A DNA stretch of 64,000 bases from Thalassobaculum sp. OXR-137 (GCF_034377285.1 NZ_CP139715.1:1-64000); one strand, 5' to 3'; shown: positions 1-8,479, numbered from the stretch's first letter. Translations and numbers: made by a program. The notes: generated by a model from the letters alone, not told the origin.

Positions 1-155
1 TGGCTTGTCCGATTAAGAATGTCTTTAAAATCTCATCGTGATCATAATCAAAACTCAGGAATGCTCTGGTCGTCGACATCGTCTAGTTTCCCATCGATCC
101 CAAAAGACGTGACCTTACTGCTAGTTTTGCGAGTAAGGGCTGGATTGTTACCGCT

Positions 156-356
156 CTATCCGGTGTGGCAGTCTCGCGCGCACCAATAGCAACCATCCGA
201 GCGCGGGTAGATGCGCTTGGCTGCCTGAACAGCCGTTTGGCAAGTCGCGTGTTCGCCGAGATCGGTCCGACTTTGGGGCATATAAATGCAACCGTCACGA
301 TGGACCTCATGGTCGCCGTTCGACTGCGCAATATTGTTCACATAGTAACGTGCCAT
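156..356 (-). CDS. Small conserved Cys/His-rich protein
   Basis: A 66-residue protein opening MARYYVNNIAQSNGDHEVH and ending in a Cys-rich tail (CYWCARDCHTG). I recognise this layout from a widespread family of small uncharacterised proteins (YYVN..AQ.NGDHEVH..GC, then C..CACH near the end) found on many chromosomes and mobile elements. The paired cysteines and histidines suggest metal binding, but no function is known to me. A GAGGTGAGGG ribosome site lies just before the start. It is the first gene of the mobile module. An overlapping ORF on the same strand and one on the opposite strand have no recognisable content. Confidence 0.7.
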   Translation of the reverse strand: MARYYVNNIAQSNGDHEVHRDGCIYMPQSRTDLGEHATCQTAVQAAKRIYPRSDGCYWCARDCHTG

Positions 357-399
357 CCCTCACCTCATGGGGAAGTCTGTGATCCCAGTTCAATTTAAC

Positions 400-848
400 C
401 GGGATTGCGGGCGGCGAACCGGTATTCAATTCAAATATTTGATAAATATAATAATTCCTCACTTGCTTGCCGTGTCTGTCTCAGGCGACTCGGGACCTGC
501 CTCCGGTTGAGAACCTTTGAGCGGGAGTGTCCTAACCGATAGCCACGGGCGTTGTTTGCATCCGCACGATTGTGCAGAGCTGACATGCAACGGCTTCTGA
601 ATGTTTTTCTGTGTCTGCAAGTGGGGGCCTGCGGCCCCATCGCCGTCAAGACCGTGCCCGGCATAGCCGGGTGAAGCGGGGCGTATCCCCGTTCTTCCTC
701 CCCGCCCTCCGCTACGCTTCGGTTGGTCCGTGCAAAACGGGTGATCCCCCTCTGCCCCGCTTCAGTCTTGACCGCATCCCCCCGCTCATTGGCGCGGGCC
801 TAGACGGGTTGCAGCAGCAGCCGCAACCCGGAATTAGGAGGAAGTTCA
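400..848 (+). promoter_or_regulatory. Gene-free region with structured leader of ardC
   Basis: No convincing gene lies between the small Cys/His protein and ardC. The half nearest ardC holds several hairpins: GGGGCC-TGC-GGCCCC at 624-638 and CCCGG-CATAG-CCGGG at 657-671, followed by C-rich tracts. It ends in a strong AGGAGGAA ribosome site before the ardC ATG. It looks like a long structured 5' leader, possibly controlling antirestriction gene expression. This is inferred from the hairpins alone. Confidence 0.4.
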
Positions 849-1745
849 ATGAAACAAGATATCTATCAACGTATTACCGACACCATCGTCAGCCAGCTTG
901 AACAAGGTGTGAAGCCGTGGGTCAAACCATGGAACGCCGAGCATGCCGCGGGGCGGATCACAAGACCGCTGCGTGCCAGCGGACAGCCTTATCAGGGCAT
1001 CAATGTTTTGGCGCTTTGGGCGTCGGCCACGGCGCAGGGGTTTTCCGCACCTATCTGGATGACCTTTAAGCAGGCCAAGGAGCTGGGCGGCAATGTCCGC
1101 AAGGGCGAGAAAGGCAGTCCGGTCGTCTATGCCTCAACCCTCTCACGCACGGAGATGGACGAGAGCACCGGCGAGGAGAGCGAGCGGCATATCCCCTTCA
1201 TGAAAGGCTACACCGTCTTCAACGTGGAGCAGGTCGAAGGCTTACCGGCCCAGTTCTACGCCTTGCCGGAGCCTGCACCGGAGAGCGTGGTGCGGATTGA
1301 GCGTGCGGAGACGTATTTCTCCCAGACCGGGGCCGTGATCCGGCATGGAGGGGATCGGGCGAGCTACAATGTCGGCACCGACATCGTGCGCATGCCGCCG
1401 ATCGAGGCTTTTCGCGATGCAGAGAGCTACTACGCCACCTTGGCGCATGAGATGACGCACTGGACGCGTCACCCCTCGCGGCTTGGGCGGGATTTCGGGC
1501 GTAAGAGCTGGGGCGATGAAGGCTATGCGATGGAGGAGCTTGTTGCCGAACTCGGTGCGGCCTTCCTTTGCGCCGATCTCGAATTGGCAGGACAGCCCCG
1601 GGACGAGCACGCCGCCTATATCGCGTCATGGCTCAAGGTTCTGAAAGACGACAACCGCGCGATCTTTGCCGCCGCCGCCCATGCGCAGCGGGCAGCAGAT
1701 CTTTTGAGCACCATGCAAGACGCTCAAAGCGAACAAGCAGCGTGA
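849..1745 (+). CDS. ardC: ArdC-type antirestriction protein
   Basis: A 298-residue protein of the ArdC family. The N-terminal ssDNA-binding region (about residues 1-130) starts with the typical MKQDIYQRITDTIV and contains the PYQGINVLALW motif. The C-terminal part is a zincin-like metallopeptidase with HEMTHW (His200, Glu201, His204) and a downstream E-rich helix (AMEELVAELGAAF) supplying the third metal ligand. Family members are encoded on conjugative plasmids and integrative elements and protect incoming single-stranded DNA from restriction. The ATG has a perfect AGGAGG site. The next gene starts 13 bases downstream, so they are probably one operon. It belongs functionally with the relaxase/MobC pair at 6.6-8.4 kb. 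Confidence 0.92.
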   Translation: MKQDIYQRITDTIVSQLEQGVKPWVKPWNAEHAAGRITRPLRASGQPYQGINVLALWASATAQGFSAPIWMTFKQAKELGGNVRKGEKGSPVVYASTLSRTEMDESTGEESERHIPFMKGYTVFNVEQVEGLPAQFYALPEPAPESVVRIERAETYFSQTGAVIRHGGDRASYNVGTDIVRMPPIEAFRDAESYYATLAHEMTHWTRHPSRLGRDFGRKSWGDEGYAMEELVAELGAAFLCADLELAGQPRDEHAAYIASWLKVLKDDNRAIFAAAAHAQRAADLLSTMQDAQSEQAA

Positions 1746-1758
1746 GAGGGAGGATGTC

Positions 1759-2397
1759 ATGAACCAGCACTCTCCCAAGGCCTCAGGACAACTGGGCTTC
1801 GATATGTTCCTCAATGAAGCGGAGGCGGCGAATGCCGCCCTCCGTCTCGCGCGGGAGACCGAGCACCTTCCCGGCGACTATGCAGACGCCATCCCGTTCT
1901 ACCAAAGCCTCATCGAGCGCCATAACGCCGCCATGCTGGCCGATGACGAGGCAACCGTCATGCATCTGCGCAAAGAGGCCTGCAATCTGGCTCGCAAGCT
2001 GAATGGCGGGGAGCCCGGCATTCTCGCTGATGAGAACGCGCCGGGCTATGTGATTGCCCGGGAAACCGCTGCACCTGCGGGTAGTGTTCCCCTCTGGGGA
2101 CAGACAGGCACCGTTGTCGTCGATGTTGAAGGCATGCAAGTACGGGTCGAGTTGGACGGCATGTTCGGCATTGGCAGCACCGCCATGTTCTGGCCGGGCT
2201 TTGCCACCCGCGCGGTGGATTTTGAAGCACCGTTTCTGAGTGATACCGGATATCGAAGCTTCCTTGGCGTTGCCGCCGATCCCATGCCCGGCATAACGCC
2301 GGAGGGTTTTGTTTCTGCGGTGATTGGCGCGTATGTGCGCCGCGAATTGGCGGGAAAGCTGAAGGAGATCGACCCACGGTACCGCAAGCATGGTTAG
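1759..2397 (+). CDS. Hypothetical protein co-encoded with ArdC
   Basis: A 212-residue soluble protein beginning MNQHSPKASGQLGFDMFL with no signal peptide or membrane segment. The N-terminal half is helical and rich in Ala/Glu; the C-terminal half has a beta-rich stretch (TGTVVVDVEGMQVRVELDG). Similar genes follow ardC on alphaproteobacterial mobile elements, which is from memory and not checked. The ATG has a GGGAGG ribosome site and lies 13 bases after ardC. No function is assigned; the context suggests a role in element establishment or protection. Confidence 0.7.
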   Translation: MNQHSPKASGQLGFDMFLNEAEAANAALRLARETEHLPGDYADAIPFYQSLIERHNAAMLADDEATVMHLRKEACNLARKLNGGEPGILADENAPGYVIARETAAPAGSVPLWGQTGTVVVDVEGMQVRVELDGMFGIGSTAMFWPGFATRAVDFEAPFLSDTGYRSFLGVAADPMPGITPEGFVSAVIGAYVRRELAGKLKEIDPRYRKHG

Positions 2398-2408
2398 GCG
2401 AAAATTTG

Positions 2409-2435
2409 CGGCGTCCGGCCAATTGCCGGACGCCG
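2409..2435. terminator. Bidirectional terminator between convergent genes
   Basis: An 11-bp perfect stem (2409-2419 with 2425-2435) around a 5-base CAATT loop, with an A/T-rich run on its left and TCTCT on its right. It sits between the ardC operon and the convergent gene ending at 2439, so it can serve both strands. Confidence 0.65.
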
Positions 2436-2438
2436 TCT

Positions 2439-2909
2439 CTACCAATCTTCGGGATCGATATCCCGCGCAAAACGCATGGAGCGTATCAGCGCCTTACCGC
2501 GATAGAGCGCGTCTCCATAGAGATCGAGCATCTTGATCTTTCCGGCGCTGAGCCACTGTGTCAGCCCCAAGAGTGCATCAAACGGCATTGAGCCGAGATA
2601 CTCGGTGTACGCCCCGCGGATGGTGAGAGAGCCAACAGCCAGAGGTGGCTTGGCGTACTCAACGCTATCCTCCAAGGCCTTCGCCTCGTCCCGGCTTGCG
2701 AGGATCGTCAGCGAGGCGCGGCGGTCCTGGGCCTTTTTAGGTGCAAGGAAGACGCCATGTAGCGTCACTCTGAGATGCTCGGAATAGCTTCCTCGCGAGA
2801 GGCGAAACGTGTTCAGCGAAAAGCTGTAGCTGGGCTCCCAATCCTCGATCCGGAAAATGTAGGATTCATGCGGCGTGATCTCTTTGCGCTTACGACGGGC
2901 CTTCGGCAT
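2439..2909 (-). CDS. Hypothetical protein, basic N-terminus
   Basis: A 156-residue protein beginning MPKARRKRKEITPHESYIF. A longer reading exists upstream, but this ATG has a perfect AAGGAGG site eight bases before it, which fixes the start. It has a lysine/arginine-rich N-terminus, then a mixed alpha/beta body with an IEDWEPSYSFSLN segment near the start. There is no signal peptide or membrane segment. I do not recognise the family. It lies convergent to the ardC operon and is probably part of the mobile module. Confidence 0.65.
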   Translation of the reverse strand: MPKARRKRKEITPHESYIFRIEDWEPSYSFSLNTFRLSRGSYSEHLRVTLHGVFLAPKKAQDRRASLTILASRDEAKALEDSVEYAKPPLAVGSLTIRGAYTEYLGSMPFDALLGLTQWLSAGKIKMLDLYGDALYRGKALIRSMRFARDIDPEDW

Positions 2910-3291
2910 CACTGAACCTCCTTGGCCGCAGGGATATCGAAACGGCGAACAGGATTTACGCTGCCATCGACTTTCGCCTTTTGGCCAGTGCCGGGAGCAA
3001 GGTGGGATTCTCTGTCTCAGTGTCGAGGGACAACCAGGCCATATGTGTGCCTGCACACCGTGTTGGCTCCTGTCTCGATTCGCACAGTCATTCCGATAGG
3101 GAGATCAAAACCCTAAAAAATCAAGGAATTGAGAATCTGTGGATAACTCGAAATCCTACAGATCTTGACCTTTATCCATGGGCAATAGGCATTCAAAAGC
3201 GCTAAAAACAAAATTCGAAATTTGTATATATTTTCTAATATGTTAAAATATCTTATATTTATTCAATCTATATCGAGTGAAAAGGAATTGA
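2910..3291. other. AT-rich gene-free region upstream of glycine-rich gene
   Basis: No gene seen. The right half (about 3100-3290) is markedly AT-rich compared with the rest of the window, as is the start of the gene that follows; this suggests foreign origin and probably holds that gene's promoter. A perfect palindrome GTGTGC-CT-GCACAC lies at 3045-3058 and could be an operator. Confidence 0.4.
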
Positions 3292-3527
3292 ATGACTCGC
3301 ATTTTTTTATTTTTTCTTATTCTGTCGATATTTATAAGCCAACAAGCCTTTGCGGATTGCTCAGATCCTCCCGGCAAGGAAGCCGAGATGGAGTTCTTCA
3401 CTGATACGAATGAATACAAATTCTGTAATGGGGCCGAATGGGTCCTCGCTGGAGGTGGCGAGGGCGGTGGGGGTGGTGTTCAAACATTTAACGCAAGAGT
3501 TCTATTGGTCGGCGGTGGTGGAGCGGG

Positions 3528-3551
3528 GGGAAGTATCCGGTTGACGTACCA
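3528..3551 (+). repeat. Left terminal inverted repeat of the IS
   Basis: 24 bases identical to the reverse complement of 5807-5830. The 8-bp target copy GGAGCGGG immediately precedes it. Confidence 0.95.
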
Positions 3552-3598
3552 CGCTTGATTTCCTACATAAGAGATACCGCAGCAAGGGGGCGGTTCTC

Positions 3599-4525
3599 AT
3601 GTTCAAGCTCGATCTCACCAACCCGATCTATTCCAACGAAGACCTGGCGCGCGAGCACCTGGAAAGCGTCATGTGGCCCAACGGTCCCGTGTGCCCCCGG
3701 TGCGGCATCTCGGGTGATCGGATCACGAAGCTGCAGGGCAAGAGCACCCGCCCCGGTGTCCATAAGTGCAAGGACTGCCGCAAGCCGTTCACCGTCACTG
3801 TCGGCACCGTCATGGAACGGTCCAAGATACCTTTGACCAAGTGGCTGCTGGCGACCCAACTCAAGGCTGCCAGCAAGAAGGGCATCAGCGCCAAGCAGTT
3901 GGAGCGGATGCTGGACATCACGTACGAGTCCGCTTGGTTCTTGACCCACCGGCTCAACGAAGCCTGCGCGCCCACCAACCCCGGCCCCATCGGTGGCGAG
4001 AACAAGGTGGTCGAAGCGGACGAGACGTACATTGGCGGCAAGGCTCGCAACAAAGCCTATGGCCCGCCGCCGAAGAAGATGGCCGTGTTCACGCTGGTTG
4101 AGCGCGACGGTGAAGCGCGTTCCTTCCATGTCGCTAACGTCACGTCCAAGGCTCTGCGCCCGCTGGTCGTTAAGACTGCCAGCCGCAAGAGCCACCTGAT
4201 GACCGACGAAAGCGCTGTCTATCCGAAGATCGGCCGCGAATTCGCGGGTCACACTGCCGTCAATCACTCCGCCAACGAGTATGTCCGCAAGGGCGGCTTT
4301 GCCTACACCAACACCGCAGAAAGCTTCTTCGCTCTGCTCAAGCGCGGCGTGTACGGCACCTTCCACAGCATCAGCGAGGCTCACCTGCATCGCTATCTGG
4401 CAGAGTTCGATTTCCGGTACCGCTATCGCAAGGTGAGCGACACCGAGCGGACCGAAGCCCTCATCCGTGCAATGCGTGGCAAGCGCCTGCTGTTCCAACA
4501 GCCTCGTGAAGCCGGTCACGCCTAA
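3599..4525 (+). CDS. IS1595-family transposase
   Basis: A 308-residue transposase. The N-terminal zinc ribbon shows CPRCG (about residue 34) and CKDC (about residue 58), followed by the helical HTH-like segment KKGISAKQLERML. The ISXO2-like catalytic domain shows EADETYIGG (first Asp), LMTDESAVY (second Asp) and NTAESFFALLKRGVYGTFH (third acidic residue region). The length and motifs match intact family members and I see no frameshift. The start follows an AAGGGGG site 48 bases inside the left end of the element. Confidence 0.93.
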   Translation: MFKLDLTNPIYSNEDLAREHLESVMWPNGPVCPRCGISGDRITKLQGKSTRPGVHKCKDCRKPFTVTVGTVMERSKIPLTKWLLATQLKAASKKGISAKQLERMLDITYESAWFLTHRLNEACAPTNPGPIGGENKVVEADETYIGGKARNKAYGPPPKKMAVFTLVERDGEARSFHVANVTSKALRPLVVKTASRKSHLMTDESAVYPKIGREFAGHTAVNHSANEYVRKGGFAYTNTAESFFALLKRGVYGTFHSISEAHLHRYLAEFDFRYRYRKVSDTERTEALIRAMRGKRLLFQQPREAGHA

Positions 4526-4858
4526 GCAGAAAGCCAAGCGCTTTCTGCGCTGGCGGAAAAGCCTCGACTCGACTCACACGCCCAAAAAGCGAAAATGATG
4601 TGGGGCCCGACGGAATTCTGGCTGCTTTCCAGAACGCGCCGTCGCATCCCCCACACCCCTGTAGCAGCAGGGGAGTCGTGGATGGTGTTGCTAGCACTCC
4701 TACCCACGCAGCCGGTGCGGTCGAAACGGCGGTTAATCCGTTACGCGATGCGCTTTCCGTAAGCCTTTCATGGTCTGCGGGCGCCTGTAGGCCTGAGGGT
4801 TCTGAAAATGAACATTCAGGTGATTATCCAAGTGGACGTTGCGACCTGCCTTCGCTGG
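4526..4858. other. Gene-free segment inside the IS
   Basis: I see no credible gene between the transposase and the first passenger ORF. Overlapping ORFs here lack recognisable composition. Promoters for the passengers could lie further right, between the divergent starts at 5056 and 5060. Confidence 0.4.
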
Positions 4859-5056
4859 TTAGTGTTCGCTATCGTCCTTCTTGGATGACGGGGAGCGGGG
4901 CGTTTCGGCGTCCCGCTTCTTCTCCTCCCGGTCGCGCTTAGGGCGCGGCTTCGGGGGCATACGCATCAGATTCCCGAGAAGGTCGTCACGGCGCTTCTCG
5001 GCTTCATCCTGCGGGTAGTCGCTATCTGTCTCGCGGTCTTTCATGACGGAGCCCAT
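4859..5056 (-). CDS. IS passenger: small charged protein
   Basis: A 65-residue, highly charged protein (MGSVMKDRETDSDYPQDEAEKRR at the start, then DDLLGNLMRMPPKPRPKR and a Lys/Asp/Ser-rich tail). The LL..L...PPKP.P segment resembles a common class of tiny alphaproteobacterial hypothetical proteins. It is divergent from the next passenger gene, with only 3 bases between the starts. The function is unknown. A shorter start at MKDRETD is equally possible. Confidence 0.5.
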   Translation of the reverse strand: MGSVMKDRETDSDYPQDEAEKRRDDLLGNLMRMPPKPRPKRDREEKKRDAETPRSPSSKKDDSEH

Positions 5057-5059
5057 TGT

Positions 5060-5713
5060 ATGTCAATCAACCCTGGTTGGATATTGCGCTTCAATCGCGA
5101 GCAGTCCTTCACTGGGCCAGAATATCGATCCTACGCTCTCGCAATTGGCCAAGCTTCGATGGCGTGGAACTATCTCCATGAGGAGCTGGGCGTCATATTT
5201 ACCATGCACGTGGTCAACGCGGGCTACGATGGTAGCGATATTTGGTATGCAACGAACTTTGATCGACCACGCCGCGCCCTGCTCAAGGCCGCTATCCAGT
5301 CAGCGCAAAAGGCAACGCACAATGCCGACATAGACACCCGTCGAGAGCGCTATCACGATGAAATTATGTGGGTCTTAGCAGAAGCAGAACGGCTCGAGGA
5401 TCTTCGGAATACGATCTTTCATTCACCAATCCGATATTTTGACGAAGACGATGAACGATTTGGGCTGGGCCCCGGCATGTCAGCCGACACCAGCAAGGGG
5501 AACCCTAGAGCAAAGAGGCTCTTGAAGGGCGCATTAGGGTTGAGCCAGATCAGATGGTTCCGCGATTCCGCTACGATCCTAGGGCGCCACACCCACTCGA
5601 CGTATTGGAGTTACTCTCTGATAGAGCAATCATTGCCGAGTAGACCGAAACTGCCAAATCGCGGGCACAAAAGTGGCCGCCCAAGTCGCAACCGCCGATC
5701 TCACGCAGAATGA
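5060..5713 (+). CDS. IS passenger: hypothetical helical protein
   Basis: A 217-residue soluble protein without a signal peptide, beginning MSINPGWILRFNREQSF. The middle is helix-rich (EYRSYALAIGQASMAWNYLHEELGVIF; EAERLEDLRNTIFHSPIRYF) and recalls small proteins that pair around a central helical bundle, with an RN...H pattern like that of HEPN-type domains (RNTIFH at about residues 112-117). The HEPN comparison is only a visual one. The Arg/Ser-rich C-terminal 30 residues overlap the convergent ORF and may not be conserved. It is carried as cargo by the insertion sequence. Confidence 0.6.
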   Translation: MSINPGWILRFNREQSFTGPEYRSYALAIGQASMAWNYLHEELGVIFTMHVVNAGYDGSDIWYATNFDRPRRALLKAAIQSAQKATHNADIDTRRERYHDEIMWVLAEAERLEDLRNTIFHSPIRYFDEDDERFGLGPGMSADTSKGNPRAKRLLKGALGLSQIRWFRDSATILGRHTHSTYWSYSLIEQSLPSRPKLPNRGHKSGRPSRNRRSHAE

Positions 5714-5786
5714 CATCTTCGCCCGCCTCGATCATCTCGGGCGTTACTTCAATCTCATCCTCGGTATGCGCTGGCCTGTCGGTCAT
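5571..5786 (-). CDS. IS passenger: small hypothetical protein
   Basis: A 71-residue protein beginning MTDRPAHTEDEIEVTPEMIEAGEDVILRE. The ITPEMIEAG...LRE...ARDLAVSVYSAM arrangement resembles a recurrent family of tiny alphaproteobacterial proteins of unknown function, which is why it is kept although it overlaps the 3' end of the convergent passenger gene by about 140 bases. It starts 44 bases inside the right end of the IS. Confidence 0.55.
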   Translation of the reverse strand: MTDRPAHTEDEIEVTPEMIEAGEDVILREIGGCDLGGHFCARDLAVSVYSAMIALSESNSNTSSGCGALGS

Positions 5787-5806
5787 CTTGATGCCATGTC
5801 GGGGTT

Positions 5807-5830
5807 TGGTACGTCAACCGGATACTTCCC
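5807..5830 (-). repeat. Right terminal inverted repeat of the IS
   Basis: 24 bases perfectly complementary to the left end. It is followed directly by the second target copy GGAGCGGG at 5831-5838, after which the interrupted Gly-rich reading frame resumes. Confidence 0.95.
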
Positions 5831-6628
5831 GGAGCGGGCGCTCGTACAGGCGGCCTACAATATGGCGGTGGCGGTGGCGCCGGAGAATTCAAAGACATTT
5901 CCAGTGTTTCACTTGTCAAAGGCACAACATATCCCGTCATAGTTGGGACAGGAGGCACCACGGTCGGTGCAGGGCCTGGTAGCGCCTCTGCTGGAATCGC
6001 AACTTATTTTGCTGGAATAATGGTCAACGGTGGCGGAGCGACGGGATCCACCAACAATAGTGTTACTGTCGTAGGCGGTAATGGTGGCAGCGGCTCAGGC
6101 GGTACAGATAACGCTGAGAACTTTGCTGGAGCCTATGGTGGGAGTGTTATCAAATTAGCCGGTGGACTTGGAAATGACGGAGGCGCTGCGGCCGGTCCCG
6201 GGTTATGGCGTAGCGGTGGCGGTGGCGCAGGCGGGCCGGGACAAACCGGAACGGTTAACTATTATGCGGGTAATGGCGGAGCTGGCGCGACATCAAACAT
6301 TACCGGAACCGTAGTCACATACGCGGGAGGTGGCGGTGGTGGTGGTCATGAAGGACATGGTGCGGGCGGCAGTGGCGGCGGCGGGGCAGGTGGCAGTCCT
6401 GGAAATGATGGCACGGACGGCCTAGGCGGCGGCGGCGGCGGCGGGGCTCAAAACAAAGATGGAGATGGCGGCGACGGCGTTGTAATCATCCGCTTTGCCA
6501 CGTCGGAGGGTACGCCAACAATTACCGGCGGAGGAACATCAACAACAGTTGGCTCGGATACAATTGTAAAATTCACATCGAGCGGAACCATCAAATGGCC
6601 ATGAGGTGGATCTCTTAGCCAGCGCTAT

Positions 6629-7951
6629 TCACATCTCTCGCGTTGGCGCATGTATGTGATCTTCGTTCCTTGCTTCGGGTTGCGAGCGTCGCTCCATGAA
6701 GGCAGTTCGCCGCGCTGCCGCGCTATCCTCCTTCATTCTACGATATCGCTCGGCATCCTGATCCAATTCACGTTCGGTGGCCTCTGTGAAGGCATGCTGC
6801 GCTGACCGTTCGGCATCGAGCTTCTGCTGCTCAGCCTGTTGCTGTGCGACCAATCTGTCACGCTCTTCGGTGTCTCGAGCTTGTGCCTGTCGTGCGTCGT
6901 GCTGATTGCGCTCGGCAATGCGGCGATGTTCCCCGCGCAGCTTATCCCATAGACCTAGTAGACCCTTTCGAAAGCGGTCCTGCCGCTCCAGTTCTTCCTG
7001 TTCCGTTCTGAGCTTCTCAGCTTCGGCTTGTTCGGCAAGTTGCCGCCGTTGCTTTTCGTCCAACTCCTGCCGCTGGCGCTCGGCCTCGGCCCGCTCACGC
7101 TCTTCGCGCTCGCGGACCTGACGCTGAAATTCCTCCATCTTGGCCTGCATGGCACGGGCGATTTCGGCCTTGGCTTCATCGACGCTCGGCAGCGTATCGG
7201 TGTCGCCCAGTCGCTCCCGCACCTCCTTCGCCTTCTTCCCCGTCCATTTGGCGACGGCATAGACCTCTCCGTTATGATCGATCGCGACATGGCCGCGCCG
7301 ATCACCCCGGGCCAGCCAGTAGCCCCGTTCTTTGAGGGCATGGGTGAAGGCCACCTTGGAATCCGAGATCGCCCATGCGTCTTGGAAGGCTACCTTGACC
7401 TCGCGCGGGTCCTCTCCGGCGCGTTTGGCTTGCTGCCACTCTTCGAGGGTGAAGTTGCGGGGATCGCGTTCGCCGGTCACTGCCAGGCCGCGCGGCATGG
7501 TCCAGCCGTGCTCCAGATACAGCTCCCGCGCTACGTCCTGTAGTTTAAGATGGGAATGCGAGAGCTGGACCGCCTTCATCTCCTCGGTGTCGATCCGGCT
7601 CCAGATCGCATGCGCATCACGACGCAGATTGCCATCGTCGCCGTGCTTCTCATGAAAGACGATGGCCCGCGGTTGCCCGGTAAGGCCGAGCCGATCCTCG
7701 ACCTTACCGATGGCCTGCTCGAACACCTGGGTTTCAACCGTTGCATCCGGCGGAGGGTTGAGGCTCAGAGAGAATAGATATTGCTGGCAGCGCGTCGCCT
7801 TGCTGATGGCATAGGCTTCGTTGAATGCACCGTGCAGATCGTTGGCGACGAAACCACGAAGTTCATGGACCTCGACGCGCTCGTTCTCTTGCTTGAGAAG
7901 ATGCTGTGCCAGGTTCCGGCCGTTGCCGCGCTGAGAGCCGACGAGGATCAT
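6629..7951 (-). CDS. Relaxase / mobilization nuclease
   Basis: A 440-residue MobA/VirD2-like relaxase. The N-terminal nuclease domain begins MILVGSQRGNGRNLAQHLLKQEN with EVHELRGF and FSLSLNPP, then VFHEKHG and DAHAIWSRID (about residues 98-122), the family's His-containing metal-binding motifs. After about residue 255 comes a long Gln/Glu/Arg-rich coiled coil to the C-terminus, common in this group. It overlaps mobC by 4 bases (ATGA). Relaxases nick oriT and lead the strand into the recipient. No type IV secretion genes are seen in the window, so the element is probably mobilizable by a helper, unless such genes lie beyond base 1. Confidence 0.88.
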   Translation of the reverse strand: MILVGSQRGNGRNLAQHLLKQENERVEVHELRGFVANDLHGAFNEAYAISKATRCQQYLFSLSLNPPPDATVETQVFEQAIGKVEDRLGLTGQPRAIVFHEKHGDDGNLRRDAHAIWSRIDTEEMKAVQLSHSHLKLQDVARELYLEHGWTMPRGLAVTGERDPRNFTLEEWQQAKRAGEDPREVKVAFQDAWAISDSKVAFTHALKERGYWLARGDRRGHVAIDHNGEVYAVAKWTGKKAKEVRERLGDTDTLPSVDEAKAEIARAMQAKMEEFQRQVREREERERAEAERQRQELDEKQRRQLAEQAEAEKLRTEQEELERQDRFRKGLLGLWDKLRGEHRRIAERNQHDARQAQARDTEERDRLVAQQQAEQQKLDAERSAQHAFTEATERELDQDAERYRRMKEDSAAARRTAFMERRSQPEARNEDHIHAPTREM

Positions 7952-8394
7952 GCTTCCTCCCCGGAATGGACGCCGAGCGCCCGGACGAGGGACTGCCGAA
8001 TCTCGCGGATATCGGCGCAGGCGGCTTTGAGATTGACCTCAACCTCTTCGCTGACCCGCAAGCGGCCAGATTCCGCCAGAACGGCCATCATGCACAGGCT
8101 AGTCGCCAACTCGGACTTACCGAGCGCCCCCAGAATGCGGGCGAGCAATGCATAGTCGATTGGCGGTGTAGTCTGAGCCCGCTGCCGGGCGGAACCATCC
8201 TTAGTGAGCAACTTCGACCGTATGTAGCCGCCGAGCGGACGGTCTCCAGCTTCGCACTGGAGCGCCTTGCGTTCCTCATCGCTCAGCCGCAAGGAGAACG
8301 GCGCAGGGCGAACACGCCGTCGCTTGCGTTTCGGTGTTTCGCGAGCTGCTTGGTTAAATGTATCGGCTGATGAGTTGGTTCCGATGGAGGTCAT
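7948..8394 (-). CDS. MobC-like mobilization accessory protein
   Basis: A 148-residue protein with a basic N-terminus (PKRKRRRVRP) and a ribbon-helix-helix-like start (FSLRLSDEERKALQCEAGDRPLGGYIRSKLL), followed by a helical region. This matches the layout of MobC-type relaxosome proteins that bind oriT. It lies directly upstream of the relaxase with a 4-base overlap, so the two are translationally coupled. Confidence 0.75.
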   Translation of the reverse strand: MTSIGTNSSADTFNQAARETPKRKRRRVRPAPFSLRLSDEERKALQCEAGDRPLGGYIRSKLLTKDGSARQRAQTTPPIDYALLARILGALGKSELATSLCMMAVLAESGRLRVSEEVEVNLKAACADIREIRQSLVRALGVHSGEEA

Positions 8395-8479
8395 GGCGTC
8401 GGACCCTCCACATCAGGCCTTGAAAACTCAGGGATTTGAACGTGTTTGAGCTGTTCTTCCCAGTTGGCCAGTTCCTTGA

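Larger units (their letters stand above)
3528..5830 (+). mobile_element. IS1595-family insertion sequence with passenger genes
   Basis: A 2303-bp element bounded by perfect 24-bp terminal inverted repeats (3528-3551 and 5807-5830, beginning GGGAAGTATCCGGTTGACGT). It is flanked by an exact 8-bp target duplication GGAGCGGG (3520-3527 and 5831-5838); eight bases is the usual duplication length for the IS1595 family. It carries a transposase and three further ORFs. The perfect ends, intact transposase and perfect duplication point to a recent insertion. Confidence 0.95.
3292..6604 (+). pseudogene. Secreted glycine-rich domain protein, split by IS insertion
   Basis: Two halves of one gene flank the insertion element. 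The 5' half encodes a signal peptide (MTRIFLFFLILSIFISQQAFA), a short CSDPPGKEAEMEFFTDTNEYKFCNG segment and the start of a Gly-rich domain (RVLLVGGGGAGG). Removing the element and one 8-bp target copy joins base 3527 to 5839 in frame, giving about 333 codons. The domain then continues with GGGGGAGEF, TTYPVIVGTGG and ends GGDGVVIIRFA...FTSSGTIKWP. The V-GGGG...GVVIIR layout is typical of the Gly-rich domain found in secreted and phage-tail-like proteins. The front half now stops inside the element at 3558. The downstream half could at most restart at an internal ATG at 6020, which has no signal peptide. Confidence 0.85.

Noticed and set aside
3563-4537. Long open frame on the minus strand opposite the transposase (324 codons)
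   Set aside because: It mirrors the transposase codon pattern, has no domain or start signal, and the plus-strand product has full family motifs.
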